The notes under the pieces are model-generated. The model had not been told where the DNA came from and made no database searches. It was given only the letters and a program-made list of their open reading frames with translations. A program made the position numbers and the translations under genes. A stretch of DNA of 64,000 nucleotides from Parabacteroides johnsonii DSM 18315 (GTDB taxonomy: Bacteria; Bacteroidota; Bacteroidia; Bacteroidales; Tannerellaceae): the NCBI RefSeq assembly GCF_025151045.1, contig NZ_CP102285.1, positions 4,402,001 to 4,466,000 of the forward strand, given 5' to 3'. Shown piece by piece: positions 45,431 to 54,609 of the stretch (its first letter is position 1; each line of letters opens with the position of its first letter).

Positions 45431-45969
45431 ACAACTTCGTTAGGGCAACCACACCAAAACCGTGGTCAAAAAAAGTAGGTATTCCGCTGGATTATAATCA
45501 GAAACAGTGCATAAAATCTCCTCAAACAAGGCTGATAAACAGCTCTACATCCCCGTTCCGGTTTCACGAAGGTCCGGGTCTCCACATCTTCCACATCCGG
45601 ATCTCCCATGCCCTTCCCCCCGGGTCTGGAGAAACTTTTCAAGTTGTTTTTGGTAAAAGAGTAGCTTGTCTTCATGAAAAAACGAGTCTCTTTAATCTAT
45701 TTTGTATCAGCTTCAGAACACATCTTAAATTTGATAGAAGGCTGGTATATAATGCTTTATTGCTTTTACCCATGATAGCTATGATAGATGAATGATAGTT
45801 GAATGCAGGAACTGTCATGAAATAACATGCTGTTTTACAGGTATATAAATTCAATTATGATAGTATGATAGTTGTTTTGCACAAAAAATTTTTATATAGA
45901 AATACCTGTACTAAAGACAAGGATTGATTGTCCCTTATGATTTTGGTGCGGTTACCCTACAACTTCGTT
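45431..45969. repeat. 19-base inverted repeat pair with SusC-like ends, 500 bases apart
   Basis: The arms at 45441-45459 and 45941-45959 are reverse complements with two mismatches (TTTTGGTGtGGTTgCCCTA). Each abuts, on its outer side, the 9-base sequence CAACTTCGT (ACGAAGTTG on the minus strand), which is also part of the TonB-box region of SusC genes. The interval holds no convincing gene. The layout is what an invertible segment or its scar would look like, though no recombinase gene is near. Confidence 0.5.
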
Positions 45970-46004
45970 CAGAGCTTCGGAATCTTTCAGGAGAGTATTT
46001 TAAA
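45954..46004 (-). pseudogene. SusC gene fragment (TonB-box region)
   Basis: The minus strand encodes NTLLKDSEALNEVVG followed by a stop. It aligns with NITLQEDSEALDEVV of the SusC protein at 32166-35366, with about 88 percent nucleotide identity over roughly 42 bases. Similarity stops abruptly at GTTGTAG, inside the TonB box, where the inverted-repeat arm begins. It is therefore a remnant of a SusC gene. The rest of the gap 45401-46210 shows only A+T-rich sequence. Confidence 0.7.
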
Positions 46005-46210
46005 AATATTCCCGATCCTTGACTGTGAATGATGACAAACGGAATTTCTGATTGGAACGGATATTTCTTGAAAAAGAACGTAGTTCCGAGAGAACTATGG
46101 CATTGATCTCGGAAGAAAAAATATAAAAATAAAATTTTTTTTCATTTTCAACTGGGGATACAGGCTTGTGAGCTGTTAGCATTATGTAAGCATAAGTAAA
46201 AAGATGAAAA

Positions 46211-47158
46211 ATGGACAGGGAAACGTTATATAAGTTCTTTGAAGGAGCCGCTTCTTATGAAGAAGAAGTCCGGATTCGGCAATGGATGGAACATTCCCCG
46301 AAAAACAGACGCGAATTCTTGAAAGAGAGAAAGATATTCGATTCGATGTTGCTTCTTGGTGATGAAAAAGCGATTGAAGAAAAGGAGCGACACAAGTCAT
46401 GGAGCTTGAGTTCTCTCGGAACTGAGTTAATCAAGATTGTGGCAGTTGTTGCTGTGACATTGGGACTTAGCTTATTATATCAATTTGTTTCGGATAAGAA
46501 CGGAGTTGTGCCGATGCAATCCATTTATGTCCCTACTGGACAACGGGTGAACATCACGCTGTCGGACGGGACGAATGTCTGGCTGAACGCCCGGACGAAG
46601 ATCGTTTATCCGGCTGTGTTCGACAAGTCCGTACGCCAGGTAACGGTAGACGGAGAAGCCTATTTCGATGTAGCCAAAGATAAGAAAAGGCCTTTTATCG
46701 TGGAAACGGGCAAATGCAATATGGAAGTACTGGGAACAAAATTTAATGTGGAAGGCTATTCCGATAAAGACGATTTCGAGGTTACGTTGATGGAGGGAAG
46801 TGTGCGAGTAGCCTCCCGTATCGGTTTGGGGGATACATTGATGTTGAAGCCGGACAGCAAGGCTTGCCTGCAAAAGGACGGCAGACTGAAAGTCATTCCG
46901 GTTGACGATTATAACCCTTATCGTTGGAAAGAAGGGTTGATATGCTTCCGGAACGAATCATTCCTCTCGATCATGAATGATCTGGAGAAATATTTCGGAG
47001 TCAGCATAGTTGTTGAAAATAAGAATGTATTGAAATACTATTTCACGGGAAAGTTCAGACAAGCAGACGGTATCGACTATGCATTGAGGGTATTGCAGAG
47101 GGATATCCGTTTCAAGTATGAACGGGACGATGAAAATCAGATTATTTATATCAGGTGA
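46211..47158 (+). CDS. FecR-family anti-sigma factor
   Basis: A 315-residue regulator: cytoplasmic sigma-binding part to about 75, one membrane helix (IVAVVAVTLGLSLLYQFV), and periplasmic FecR domain with GQRVNITLSDGTNVWLNARTKIVYP, VDGEAYFDVAKDKKRPFIVET and LGTKFNVEGYSD, ending with an STN-like YFGVSIVVENKNVLKYYFTGKF. The ATG is the first in frame after stops. Its SusC partner with an STN domain lies 188 bases downstream. No ECF sigma gene is next to it; the nearest, at 44790, is divergent and belongs to another FecR. The upstream gap is where a sigma gene would be expected. Confidence 0.92.
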   Translation: MDRETLYKFFEGAASYEEEVRIRQWMEHSPKNRREFLKERKIFDSMLLLGDEKAIEEKERHKSWSLSSLGTELIKIVAVVAVTLGLSLLYQFVSDKNGVVPMQSIYVPTGQRVNITLSDGTNVWLNARTKIVYPAVFDKSVRQVTVDGEAYFDVAKDKKRPFIVETGKCNMEVLGTKFNVEGYSDKDDFEVTLMEGSVRVASRIGLGDTLMLKPDSKACLQKDGRLKVIPVDDYNPYRWKEGLICFRNESFLSIMNDLEKYFGVSIVVENKNVLKYYFTGKFRQADGIDYALRVLQRDIRFKYERDDENQIIYIR

Positions 47159-47228
47159 ACACAAGTAATAGAAGAACAGAAATAAAAAACACAATAATTA
47201 GTATTAACCTTATAAAATAAAAGGAAAC

Positions 47229-47291
47229 ATGAAAACAGGCAGTCAATAACAGAAAAATGCCGGCAAGCGCTGGGGGGCATTTACCGGCATT
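47229..47291 (+). promoter_or_regulatory. small leader ORF and hairpin before the SusC gene
   Basis: A six-codon frame (ATG at 47229, stop TAA at 47247-47249, MKTGSQ) is followed at once by a hairpin whose arms AATGCCGG (47256-47263) and CCGGCATT (47284-47291) are perfect complements. The run ACACAATTTTTT follows. It may act as an attenuator between FecR and SusC; translation of the mini-ORF is unproven. Confidence 0.35.
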
Positions 47292-47346
47292 CCAATCAAC
47301 ACAATTTTTTAATTCATTGTATTAACTTCAAATCAGTTACAAAGGT

Positions 47347-50300
47347 ATGAAAAAAAACTTTTTGTCGGGGGGATATTATCCGAAAACTCCGTCAGGTAAA
47401 AAAATCTTGAGAACTATGCGAATATCCACATTCCTTTTGGGAGCCTGCGTATTCTGCTCGTATGCTGAAAATTCGCATTCGCAGAACGCCCGGGTTAGTA
47501 TTAACAAGAACAATACTCAATTAGAGGAAATCCTAAATGAGATTGAAAGTCAGACAGATTACTTGTTTATCTATAATAACCAGGTAGATGTTAACCGGAA
47601 GGTTTCGGTAAGGGCTAAGACGGAACCGGTATCAAAAGTGCTGGATAACCTATTTAAAAATGCAGGTATCGAGTATGAAATGGAAGGTACGCATATTGTA
47701 TTGTCAGCAAAAGATGTAGATGCTGCGGCTGCCATTAAACAACAAACACAAACAGTGACAGGCCGGATCGTTGATAATAACGGCGAAGCAATCATCGGGG
47801 CCAATGTTGTGGTGAAAGGCACTACAAATGGTACAGTTACCGATATAGATGGTAATTTCTCTATCGAGGCTGATCCTAAATCAGTTTTGAATATTTCTTA
47901 TATTGGTTATTTGTCAAAGGAGATCGTTGTCGGTAACCAGAAAACAATCAATGTCGTATTATTGGAAGATACGAAAACGCTGGACGAAGTTGTCGTGATC
48001 GGTTATGGTACGCAGAAAAAGGCAGACTTGACCGGTTCCGTAGCCAATGTCAGCACGGACGATTTGAATACGCAGAGCAACACGACTATCGGGCAGGCCT
48101 TGCAAGGTAAGATTGCCGGTGTGGATATCGTTTCACAGGGAGGTGCGCCGGGCGGTAGTACTCGTGTCATGGTCCGTGGTATCGGAACGTTGAACAACTC
48201 GTCTCCTTTGTATATCGTGGACGGTATGTATATGAGTGGAATCGATCATATCAACCCGAACGATATCGCCAGTATCGACGTGTTGAAAGATGCTTCTTCG
48301 TCCGCTATCTACGGTTCACGTGCCGCCAACGGTGTCATCATCGTGACGACGAAAGAGGGTAGCAATACCGAGGGGAAACCGATCATCGACCTTTCGGCTA
48401 ATGTCGGTGTCAGCTCGCCATCCAAATATTTGGATTTGTTGGATGCTGCCGGATGGGCGGAAGTGACGACTGTTTCCAGAAAAGCGGCAGGAATGAACCC
48501 GCTCGAAATGGCGACGGATTTGGCTTCCAAGCCGGACAATGATTGGCAGAGCTTGATGTTCAACCCGGCCTTGATGCAGAACTATAACTTGTCGGTGAAA
48601 GGCGGGGGGAAATATTCTACCTATTATAATAGTGTGGGCTATACGAACCAGGACGGTGTGATGAAGGGAACGAACTACCAGCGTTACACGTTACAAAGCA
48701 AACAGGACTTCAAGAAAGGTATTTTCCAAGCAGGAACGAATGTCGTTTTGACTTATAATCAGGATAAGCCTTTACTTTCAGAAATTCGCGGAGGATATGT
48801 CGGTCATACGATACAAGCGATTCCGACACTTGAACAATATGATGCGAACCAGACAGGCGGTTATGGCGCTCTGTATGGCGATGTCGTAAATCTCTATAAC
48901 CCGTTGGGTATGGTGGATGATAATCTGATGAACCGTTATAGCGACAACGTGAAAATTTATGCTAATGCTTATGTTTCCGTTGAGTTTATGAAGGGTTTGA
49001 AATATAAATTGAACTTGACTCCCGATTTCCAGTTCTACCGTTACAACAGCTATCTGGGCTTGTATGATTATGGATTGAATAAAAACGATATAACGCAGGT
49101 GACGGAACAACAAACCCGAACTCGCAATGTGCTGGTTGAAAACTTGCTGACTTTCGACCGTACTTTCGGTGATCATAAAATATCGGTTCTTGCTGGCTAT
49201 ACCTACCAGGATTCCCAGTATCGTTATATGCAGGGATCAGGACAAGGTATGCCTACCGGAATCAAGGAGATAGACGCTGCCGCCCAAGGATTGGCTGTAA
49301 GCGGCAATTCAAGCCGTAGCGTGTTGACTTCAATCTTAGGTCGTGCGTTCTATTCTTACAAGAATCGTTATTTGTTGACGGCGACTATCCGTCGTGATGG
49401 TTCTTCCAAGTTCGGATCTAACAATCGGTATGGTAATTTCCCGTCGTTCTCTGTCGGATGGAATATCGCGGAGGAAGATTTTGTGAAGAATAACGTGTCC
49501 TGGCTGGACCAGTTGAAACTGAGAGGTGGTTATGGTGTTCTGGGTAATCAGGAAATAGACAATTACCAATATGTATCAGTCGTGACAACCGGTATTAACT
49601 ATCCGGATGGAAAGAGCGGATTGATACAGGGTGCTTTCCCGAAAACGTTTGCCAACCCGGATATCAAATGGGAGGAAACTGCAATGACGAATGTCGGTAT
49701 CGACTTCATGGCTTTGCGCAATCGTTTGACATTGACGGCAGACTGGTATGTGAAGAATACGAAAGACATTTTGCTGAATGTCCCGATTCCTATATCGTCC
49801 GGCGGTGCGAATGATCCGATCCAGAATGCCGGTAAGATCCGGAACCAGGGTTTTGAATTTAATATCGGATGGAATGAATCGCTGAATAAAGATTTGTCTT
49901 ATGGCGTAAGTTTCTTAGGAACTTATAACAAGAATGAAGTAATTGCCTTGGGAGAAGGGATGCAACCGATTGAAAGCGGTACGATTCATGGTGGTACTTA
50001 TACAAGTAGAACACTTGCCGGTTATCCTATCGGTGGTTTCTGGCTGATTCCGACCGACGGTTATTTCAACAGCGCGGAGGAAGTACAGGCTTACCAGAAG
50101 GACGGTGTCTTGATTCAGCCGAGTGCTGAACCGGGCGATATCCGTTTCAAAGATACGAACAACGATGGTACGATCAATGATGACGACCGTGTGTACAGCG
50201 GTAGCCCGTTCCCGAAATTCACCTATTCGATCAATGGTAACATTACTTATAAGAATGTGGACTTCTCCATCGGATTCCAGGGAGTTGCGGGTAATAAGAT

Positions 50301-50706
50301 TTACAATGCGACCCGGTTGGAATTGACGGATGTCACGCGTGGCACGAATTATCTGGCGAGCACTTTAGATTATTGGACACCGGAAAATCATAACGCGTCC
50401 CAGCCCCGTCTGATCTGGACCGACCCGAACCGGAATGCCCGTTCCGAATCCGACCGTTACTTGGAAAACGGCTCTTATTTCCGTCTGAGAAACCTGCAAG
50501 TAGGTTATACGTTGCCTGCAGCCTGGTTCCACGGCTTTGTTCAGAAAGCTCGCGTGTATGTCAATGCAGAAAACCTCTTTACGATTACCTCTTATTCGGG
50601 TTATACGCCGGACGTAAACTCTTCAAATGTATATTCCCGTGGTTTTGATGAATTTATATATCCCTCCAACCGTACATTTATGTTGGGTTTGAACGTAACA
50701 TTTTAA
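47347..50706 (+). CDS. SusC/RagA-family TonB-dependent transducer with STN domain
   Basis: An 1119-residue outer-membrane transporter. A signal region (ISTFLLGACVFCSYAENSHSQ) is followed by an STN domain (about 55-120, NNTQLEEILNEIESQTDYLFIY to HIVLSAK), a carboxypeptidase-like domain (VTGRIVDNNGEAIIGANVVVKG), TonB box DEVVVIGYG, plug (VRGIGTLNNSSPLYIVDGMYM) and a barrel ending LGLNVTF. The STN domain should contact the FecR protein encoded just upstream. It opens the third glycan locus (SusC-SusD-GH20-GH2-GH16). Confidence 0.94.
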   Translation: MKKNFLSGGYYPKTPSGKKILRTMRISTFLLGACVFCSYAENSHSQNARVSINKNNTQLEEILNEIESQTDYLFIYNNQVDVNRKVSVRAKTEPVSKVLDNLFKNAGIEYEMEGTHIVLSAKDVDAAAAIKQQTQTVTGRIVDNNGEAIIGANVVVKGTTNGTVTDIDGNFSIEADPKSVLNISYIGYLSKEIVVGNQKTINVVLLEDTKTLDEVVVIGYGTQKKADLTGSVANVSTDDLNTQSNTTIGQALQGKIAGVDIVSQGGAPGGSTRVMVRGIGTLNNSSPLYIVDGMYMSGIDHINPNDIASIDVLKDASSSAIYGSRAANGVIIVTTKEGSNTEGKPIIDLSANVGVSSPSKYLDLLDAAGWAEVTTVSRKAAGMNPLEMATDLASKPDNDWQSLMFNPALMQNYNLSVKGGGKYSTYYNSVGYTNQDGVMKGTNYQRYTLQSKQDFKKGIFQAGTNVVLTYNQDKPLLSEIRGGYVGHTIQAIPTLEQYDANQTGGYGALYGDVVNLYNPLGMVDDNLMNRYSDNVKIYANAYVSVEFMKGLKYKLNLTPDFQFYRYNSYLGLYDYGLNKNDITQVTEQQTRTRNVLVENLLTFDRTFGDHKISVLAGYTYQDSQYRYMQGSGQGMPTGIKEIDAAAQGLAVSGNSSRSVLTSILGRAFYSYKNRYLLTATIRRDGSSKFGSNNRYGNFPSFSVGWNIAEEDFVKNNVSWLDQLKLRGGYGVLGNQEIDNYQYVSVVTTGINYPDGKSGLIQGAFPKTFANPDIKWEETAMTNVGIDFMALRNRLTLTADWYVKNTKDILLNVPIPISSGGANDPIQNAGKIRNQGFEFNIGWNESLNKDLSYGVSFLGTYNKNEVIALGEGMQPIESGTIHGGTYTSRTLAGYPIGGFWLIPTDGYFNSAEEVQAYQKDGVLIQPSAEPGDIRFKDTNNDGTINDDDRVYSGSPFPKFTYSINGNITYKNVDFSIGFQGVAGNKIYNATRLELTDVTRGTNYLASTLDYWTPENHNASQPRLIWTDPNRNARSESDRYLENGSYFRLRNLQVGYTLPAAWFHGFVQKARVYVNAENLFTITSYSGYTPDVNSSNVYSRGFDEFIYPSNRTFMLGLNVTF

Positions 50707-50719
50707 ATAAAGCAATTAT

Positions 50720-52270
50720 ATGAAACGAATATATCTATATTTTATATTTTGTGCAATGGCTGTTGTCGGCTTGTGCACATCATGTGACGCCCAATTGGAA
50801 CAAATAAATCCGAACAAGGCAACGGAAGATACTTTCTGGAAGAACGAAGCTGATTTCGAATTGGCTTTGACATCTTGCTATACTCCTTTGAAGAATGCGC
50901 TGAACGGCGGATATTATGGAACTCGAGGAGTCATGATGCGTATTGCACGTGCCGACGAAGTAGAGTTCAGGAATGACATCAGTGATGTTTTTCAAGCCTG
51001 CTATTTCACCAATACGAATGGCAACACGCTGTCACAGGGAATGTTCTACCAGTTCTATAATGCTTTGTACCGGACGAACTCGATCATGCAGAAGTTGGAA
51101 GAAAAACAAGGAGATTTTTCCGACGAGTTTATCAATAAAGTGAAAGGCGAATGTCTGTTTATACGTGGATTTTATTTGTTCCAGTTGGGTAAGGAGTTTA
51201 AGAATGCACCTTTGCGCCTGACTGCTTCACAGTCTCCGTCCACTTTCCCGTTGGCAAAATCTTCGCAGGCTGAAATCTGGGCGCAAGCCGAACAGGATCT
51301 GATCACGGCCGCATCTTTGCTGCCGGTGACGAACGAGGTGATCGGTAAGCCGACCAAAGGCGCTGCTTATGCGGTTTTAGGGAAGATTTATGTATATGAG
51401 GAAAATTTTGACAAAGCGATCGAGGTATTGGAACCTCTGACAAAATCTCCTTATACCTATCGTTTGGTCGAAGATTTTTCCTGGAACTTTGACGATGTGC
51501 ATGAGAACAATGCGGAAAGTATTTTCGAACTGTTGATGGAACCGGTCGGAGGTACTGATATTTGGGGGGACGGAGAGAATATCAATTCCACCCAGACGAA
51601 CACCCGCCCGAAAGAGTATGCAGCACCTGAAGCTAGTGGTTGGTATGAAGCTAATCCTACCCAGCAGATGATGGACATATTCATGAAAGAAAAAGATAAG
51701 GATGGTAATTTTGATTATCGTGCCCGTTCATCGGCTGCCTGGGATTATGAAGGTTGTATGTATTACTTGTCTCCTTTCCGCGAAAAGTTTAAGGAAGAAA
51801 AATGGAATACATATTGGATTCTGAAATACCAGAACTGGAATACGGCGGAATCAGAAGCCGATCCTCCTATGTCCGTTATCAACGAGCGTGCCATCCGTTA
51901 TGCCGATGTTCTCTTGTTGCTTTCCGAGTCTTATCTGCGTGGAAAGCAGGACCTTCCTACAGCGATCAGCTACTTGAACCAGATCCGTGAACGTGCCAAC
52001 TTGAATCCATATAGCGGGGCTCAAACCTATGAAGCTGTTTTTAATGATTTGGAACATCAGCGTGCTATCGAGTTCTTCGTGGAAGGAGAACGTTTCTACG
52101 ACTTGCGCCGTTGGGGATTGCTGGAAGAACGCATGCAGACTTGTAATGCCGCCCGCTATAAGCAATTGATGACTGGTAAAGTCGGTGATACGAACCGTTA
52201 TTATTATTATCCGATACCAGCGAAGGAAATCTCGGCAAATCCGCTGTGTACTCCGAATGAAGGTTGGTAA
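50720..52270 (+). CDS. SusD/RagB-family glycan-binding lipoprotein
   Basis: A 516-residue surface lipoprotein (lipobox LCTSC) with the SusD N-terminus QLEQINPNKATEDTFWKNEADFELALTSCYTPL, the helical core (NALYRTNSIMQKLEEK, GECLFIRGFYLFQLGKEF, PTKGAAYAVLGKIYVYEENFDKAIEVLEPL), and the C-terminal AIRYADVLLLLSESYL and QRAIEFFVEGERFYDLRRWG. It starts 13 bases after its SusC partner. Its glycan is not evident; the neighbouring GH20, GH2 and GH16 suggest a galactose- and HexNAc-bearing target. Confidence 0.93.
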   Translation: MKRIYLYFIFCAMAVVGLCTSCDAQLEQINPNKATEDTFWKNEADFELALTSCYTPLKNALNGGYYGTRGVMMRIARADEVEFRNDISDVFQACYFTNTNGNTLSQGMFYQFYNALYRTNSIMQKLEEKQGDFSDEFINKVKGECLFIRGFYLFQLGKEFKNAPLRLTASQSPSTFPLAKSSQAEIWAQAEQDLITAASLLPVTNEVIGKPTKGAAYAVLGKIYVYEENFDKAIEVLEPLTKSPYTYRLVEDFSWNFDDVHENNAESIFELLMEPVGGTDIWGDGENINSTQTNTRPKEYAAPEASGWYEANPTQQMMDIFMKEKDKDGNFDYRARSSAAWDYEGCMYYLSPFREKFKEEKWNTYWILKYQNWNTAESEADPPMSVINERAIRYADVLLLLSESYLRGKQDLPTAISYLNQIRERANLNPYSGAQTYEAVFNDLEHQRAIEFFVEGERFYDLRRWGLLEERMQTCNAARYKQLMTGKVGDTNRYYYYPIPAKEISANPLCTPNEGW

Positions 52271-52371
52271 TTAGAGACTTTTTTAATAGGTATTATCTTT
52301 GGGGCCGGCTGTAATGGTGGATAACGTATTATGGTCGGTCCTTTTCTTCTTTATCCATTACATTGTAAATG

Positions 52372-52379
52372 TATCTTTG
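52372..52379 (+). promoter_or_regulatory. candidate -7 element (TATCTTTG) for the GH20 gene
   Basis: TATCTTTG lies 17 bases upstream of the GH20 ATG; a second copy is at 52294-52301. Neither has a clear -33 TTTG, so the enzyme genes may or may not have their own transcript. Confidence 0.35.
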
Positions 52380-52396
52380 AGGAAAATACATGTATC

Positions 52397-54448
52397 ATGA
52401 AAATACAGCTATTAATAATTAGTCTATTGCTTGCGGCAAGCAGCCTCTATGCCCGTAGCCTGGATAAGGTGTTTCAACTTTTGCCCCAGCCTCAATCGGT
52501 TGAGGTGTTTCCGGGAAAAGGAATTATGCATACCGATCTTAAGTTTGTCTCGACTGCACCCGGAACTCCTGTTCCAATATTGGGAGCGTTGACGGATGTC
52601 CTTCCCCGTGCCGGACGTGGGGGAAAAGGATTGTATCTTCAACTGTCTGGGCAGAATGTCCCCGATTCGCCCGAAGGATATGTTTTGGTGGTGAATGATA
52701 AGGGGGTGATTGTGACGGCACGTACGGAAGCGGGTCTTTTCTATGGTTGCCAGACATTGGAGCAACTGTTGGAGGATAGCCGCGATTTCGGACGGGAAAT
52801 TCCGCAAATGAAGATAACCGATTATCCGGCCATTGCCTACCGTGCTGTCCATCTCGATACGAAGCATCATCTGGACCGGATGGAATATTATTACCGAATG
52901 GTTGATCGGTTGGCACGTTATAAAGTGAATGCGGTTATCTGGGAACTGGAAGACAAGCTGCGTTTTACCCGCCGTCCGGAAATAGGTGCCCCGAATGCGA
53001 TCAGTAAGCAGGAGATGCAGGCGCTCTGCCGGTATGCGAAAGAACGGAATGTCGAGATCAGTCCGCTTGTACAGGGACTCGGCCATGCCGGTTTTATCTT
53101 GAAACATCATTGGGAACTGCGTGAAAATCCGGCCAGCGACTGGGAGTTCTGTCCGTCCGATCCGCGTACATACGAGGTGCAGTTCGACCTTTATCTGGAT
53201 GCACTCGAAGCCATGCCATACGGGAAATACCTGCATGTCGGTGGGGATGAGATCACGGCGATCGGAATCGACGACCGTTGTAAGGCGACCGGAAAGACGG
53301 CTTTCGAGTTGCAGATGATCTGGTTGAAAAAGGTGTGCCGATTTGCGGTCGAGCATGGGCGTATACCGATCTTTTGGGATGATATGCCATTAAAATATGC
53401 TGGTATCTGGGAGCTTGTGCTAAGCGATAAATCTGAAGAAGAAGTGGCAAAGGTCTGGGACACCAGCAAATTAGATGAGGCGATCGGTTTGTTTCCGAAA
53501 GAGTGTGTGTATATGCGCTGGAAGTATGAAGATGCGGCGACATCTGCCCATCGACGTCTTTTGAAATGGTATCATGATAAAGGGCTGAAGGTGATGGGAG
53601 CGACAGCAGCATCTGCCGGTGACTCACCTTTCATGCCACGCCGGAATACACGCTCGGAATATGTGAAAGGATTCAGTCAGTTAGTTGCCGACAACCAGTT
53701 AGAAGGAATATTAGCGACTGCCTGGGACGACGGTTCACCGCATCTGGAAACGGTCTGGAGAGGTTTTATCGCACAAGGTGAGTTCGGTTGGAACCCATCG
53801 GCACGGGATATCGGAGCATTCAAGCAGGTACATGCACAGCGCGAATATGGTTTCCTTCCAGAGGATAACCGGATGGACTTTCTGGATGAACTGGAAAAGG
53901 CGGTCTTTTTCTTCGATGGTGCGTTGGTGACTTCCGGCCACCGGAATCCAGCTTGGGGTACGTCGGATTTTACTCTGATCGGATTGCCTGACAAGGCGAA
54001 TCCGGGGGCATGGAGCGAACTGTATGAAGATAAAATTGCGCGGGCAAAAATAGAAGCGGACCGTTATGAGAAGATTGCCGAAGGAATCAGAAAAGCGAAG
54101 GCAGAGGCGTTGCGCAATCGTTATACGTTGCAGGTTTATGAACAAACGAACAACCTACAAAACTATCCGGTACGCCTGATCTTGGCTTTGAATGACTACG
54201 ATACGGCAAAAGATGAAACTGCCCGGAGGGACGCTTTGGAGACGGTCGCCGAGGTCTGTGATTACTTCGATGTCATGCGGGCAGACTTGGAGTCGGTCTA
54301 TTCCGAAACCCGTTTCATGCAGCAGCCCGAAGGTTTTATTTCCGATCTGAATCATCATAATCATTTAGCTTCCAAGACGAACAATAGTGATTGGTGGTAT
54401 TATTACGAGATTCCGATGATCCGGAAAGTTCGGGCTTGGATGAAGTAG
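52397..54448 (+). CDS. GH20-family beta-N-acetylhexosaminidase
   Basis: A 683-residue exported enzyme, signal peptide MKIQLLIISLLLAASSLYA. The N-terminal alpha/beta domain (residues about 25-140, ending FYGCQTLEQLLED) precedes the TIM barrel. HVGGDE near residue 280 holds the catalytic Asp-Glu pair that, by substrate-assisted hydrolysis, releases terminal GlcNAc or GalNAc. A long C-terminal helical region (RAKIEADRYEKIAEGIRKAKAEALRNR) follows the barrel. The frame is open 22 codons further up, but the ATG at 52397 starts the signal peptide. It lies 126 bases after SusD; with the next GH2 and GH16 genes it suits breakdown of LacNAc-type chains. Confidence 0.85.
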   Translation: MKIQLLIISLLLAASSLYARSLDKVFQLLPQPQSVEVFPGKGIMHTDLKFVSTAPGTPVPILGALTDVLPRAGRGGKGLYLQLSGQNVPDSPEGYVLVVNDKGVIVTARTEAGLFYGCQTLEQLLEDSRDFGREIPQMKITDYPAIAYRAVHLDTKHHLDRMEYYYRMVDRLARYKVNAVIWELEDKLRFTRRPEIGAPNAISKQEMQALCRYAKERNVEISPLVQGLGHAGFILKHHWELRENPASDWEFCPSDPRTYEVQFDLYLDALEAMPYGKYLHVGGDEITAIGIDDRCKATGKTAFELQMIWLKKVCRFAVEHGRIPIFWDDMPLKYAGIWELVLSDKSEEEVAKVWDTSKLDEAIGLFPKECVYMRWKYEDAATSAHRRLLKWYHDKGLKVMGATAASAGDSPFMPRRNTRSEYVKGFSQLVADNQLEGILATAWDDGSPHLETVWRGFIAQGEFGWNPSARDIGAFKQVHAQREYGFLPEDNRMDFLDELEKAVFFFDGALVTSGHRNPAWGTSDFTLIGLPDKANPGAWSELYEDKIARAKIEADRYEKIAEGIRKAKAEALRNRYTLQVYEQTNNLQNYPVRLILALNDYDTAKDETARRDALETVAEVCDYFDVMRADLESVYSETRFMQQPEGFISDLNHHNHLASKTNNSDWWYYYEIPMIRKVRAWMK

Positions 54449-54609
54449 TTCTGAAAAACGTCCCAAAAAATATTTAAGGTTTTATAGACCTTCGAAGTAT
54501 CCAAGAATATATTTTGGGGCATTGAAGCAGACGACGGCTTCACCGGAGATTTTTAATCTCGTTGAAAAGGTACGGCCGGTTTGAATGATAAATTATAAAA
54601 TATATAATA

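Noticed and set aside
45355-45795. A 146-codon plus-strand frame in the gap between the FecR loci
   Set aside because: It begins inside the sigma gene on the other strand, crosses its promoter and an inverted-repeat arm, and its sequence looks random.
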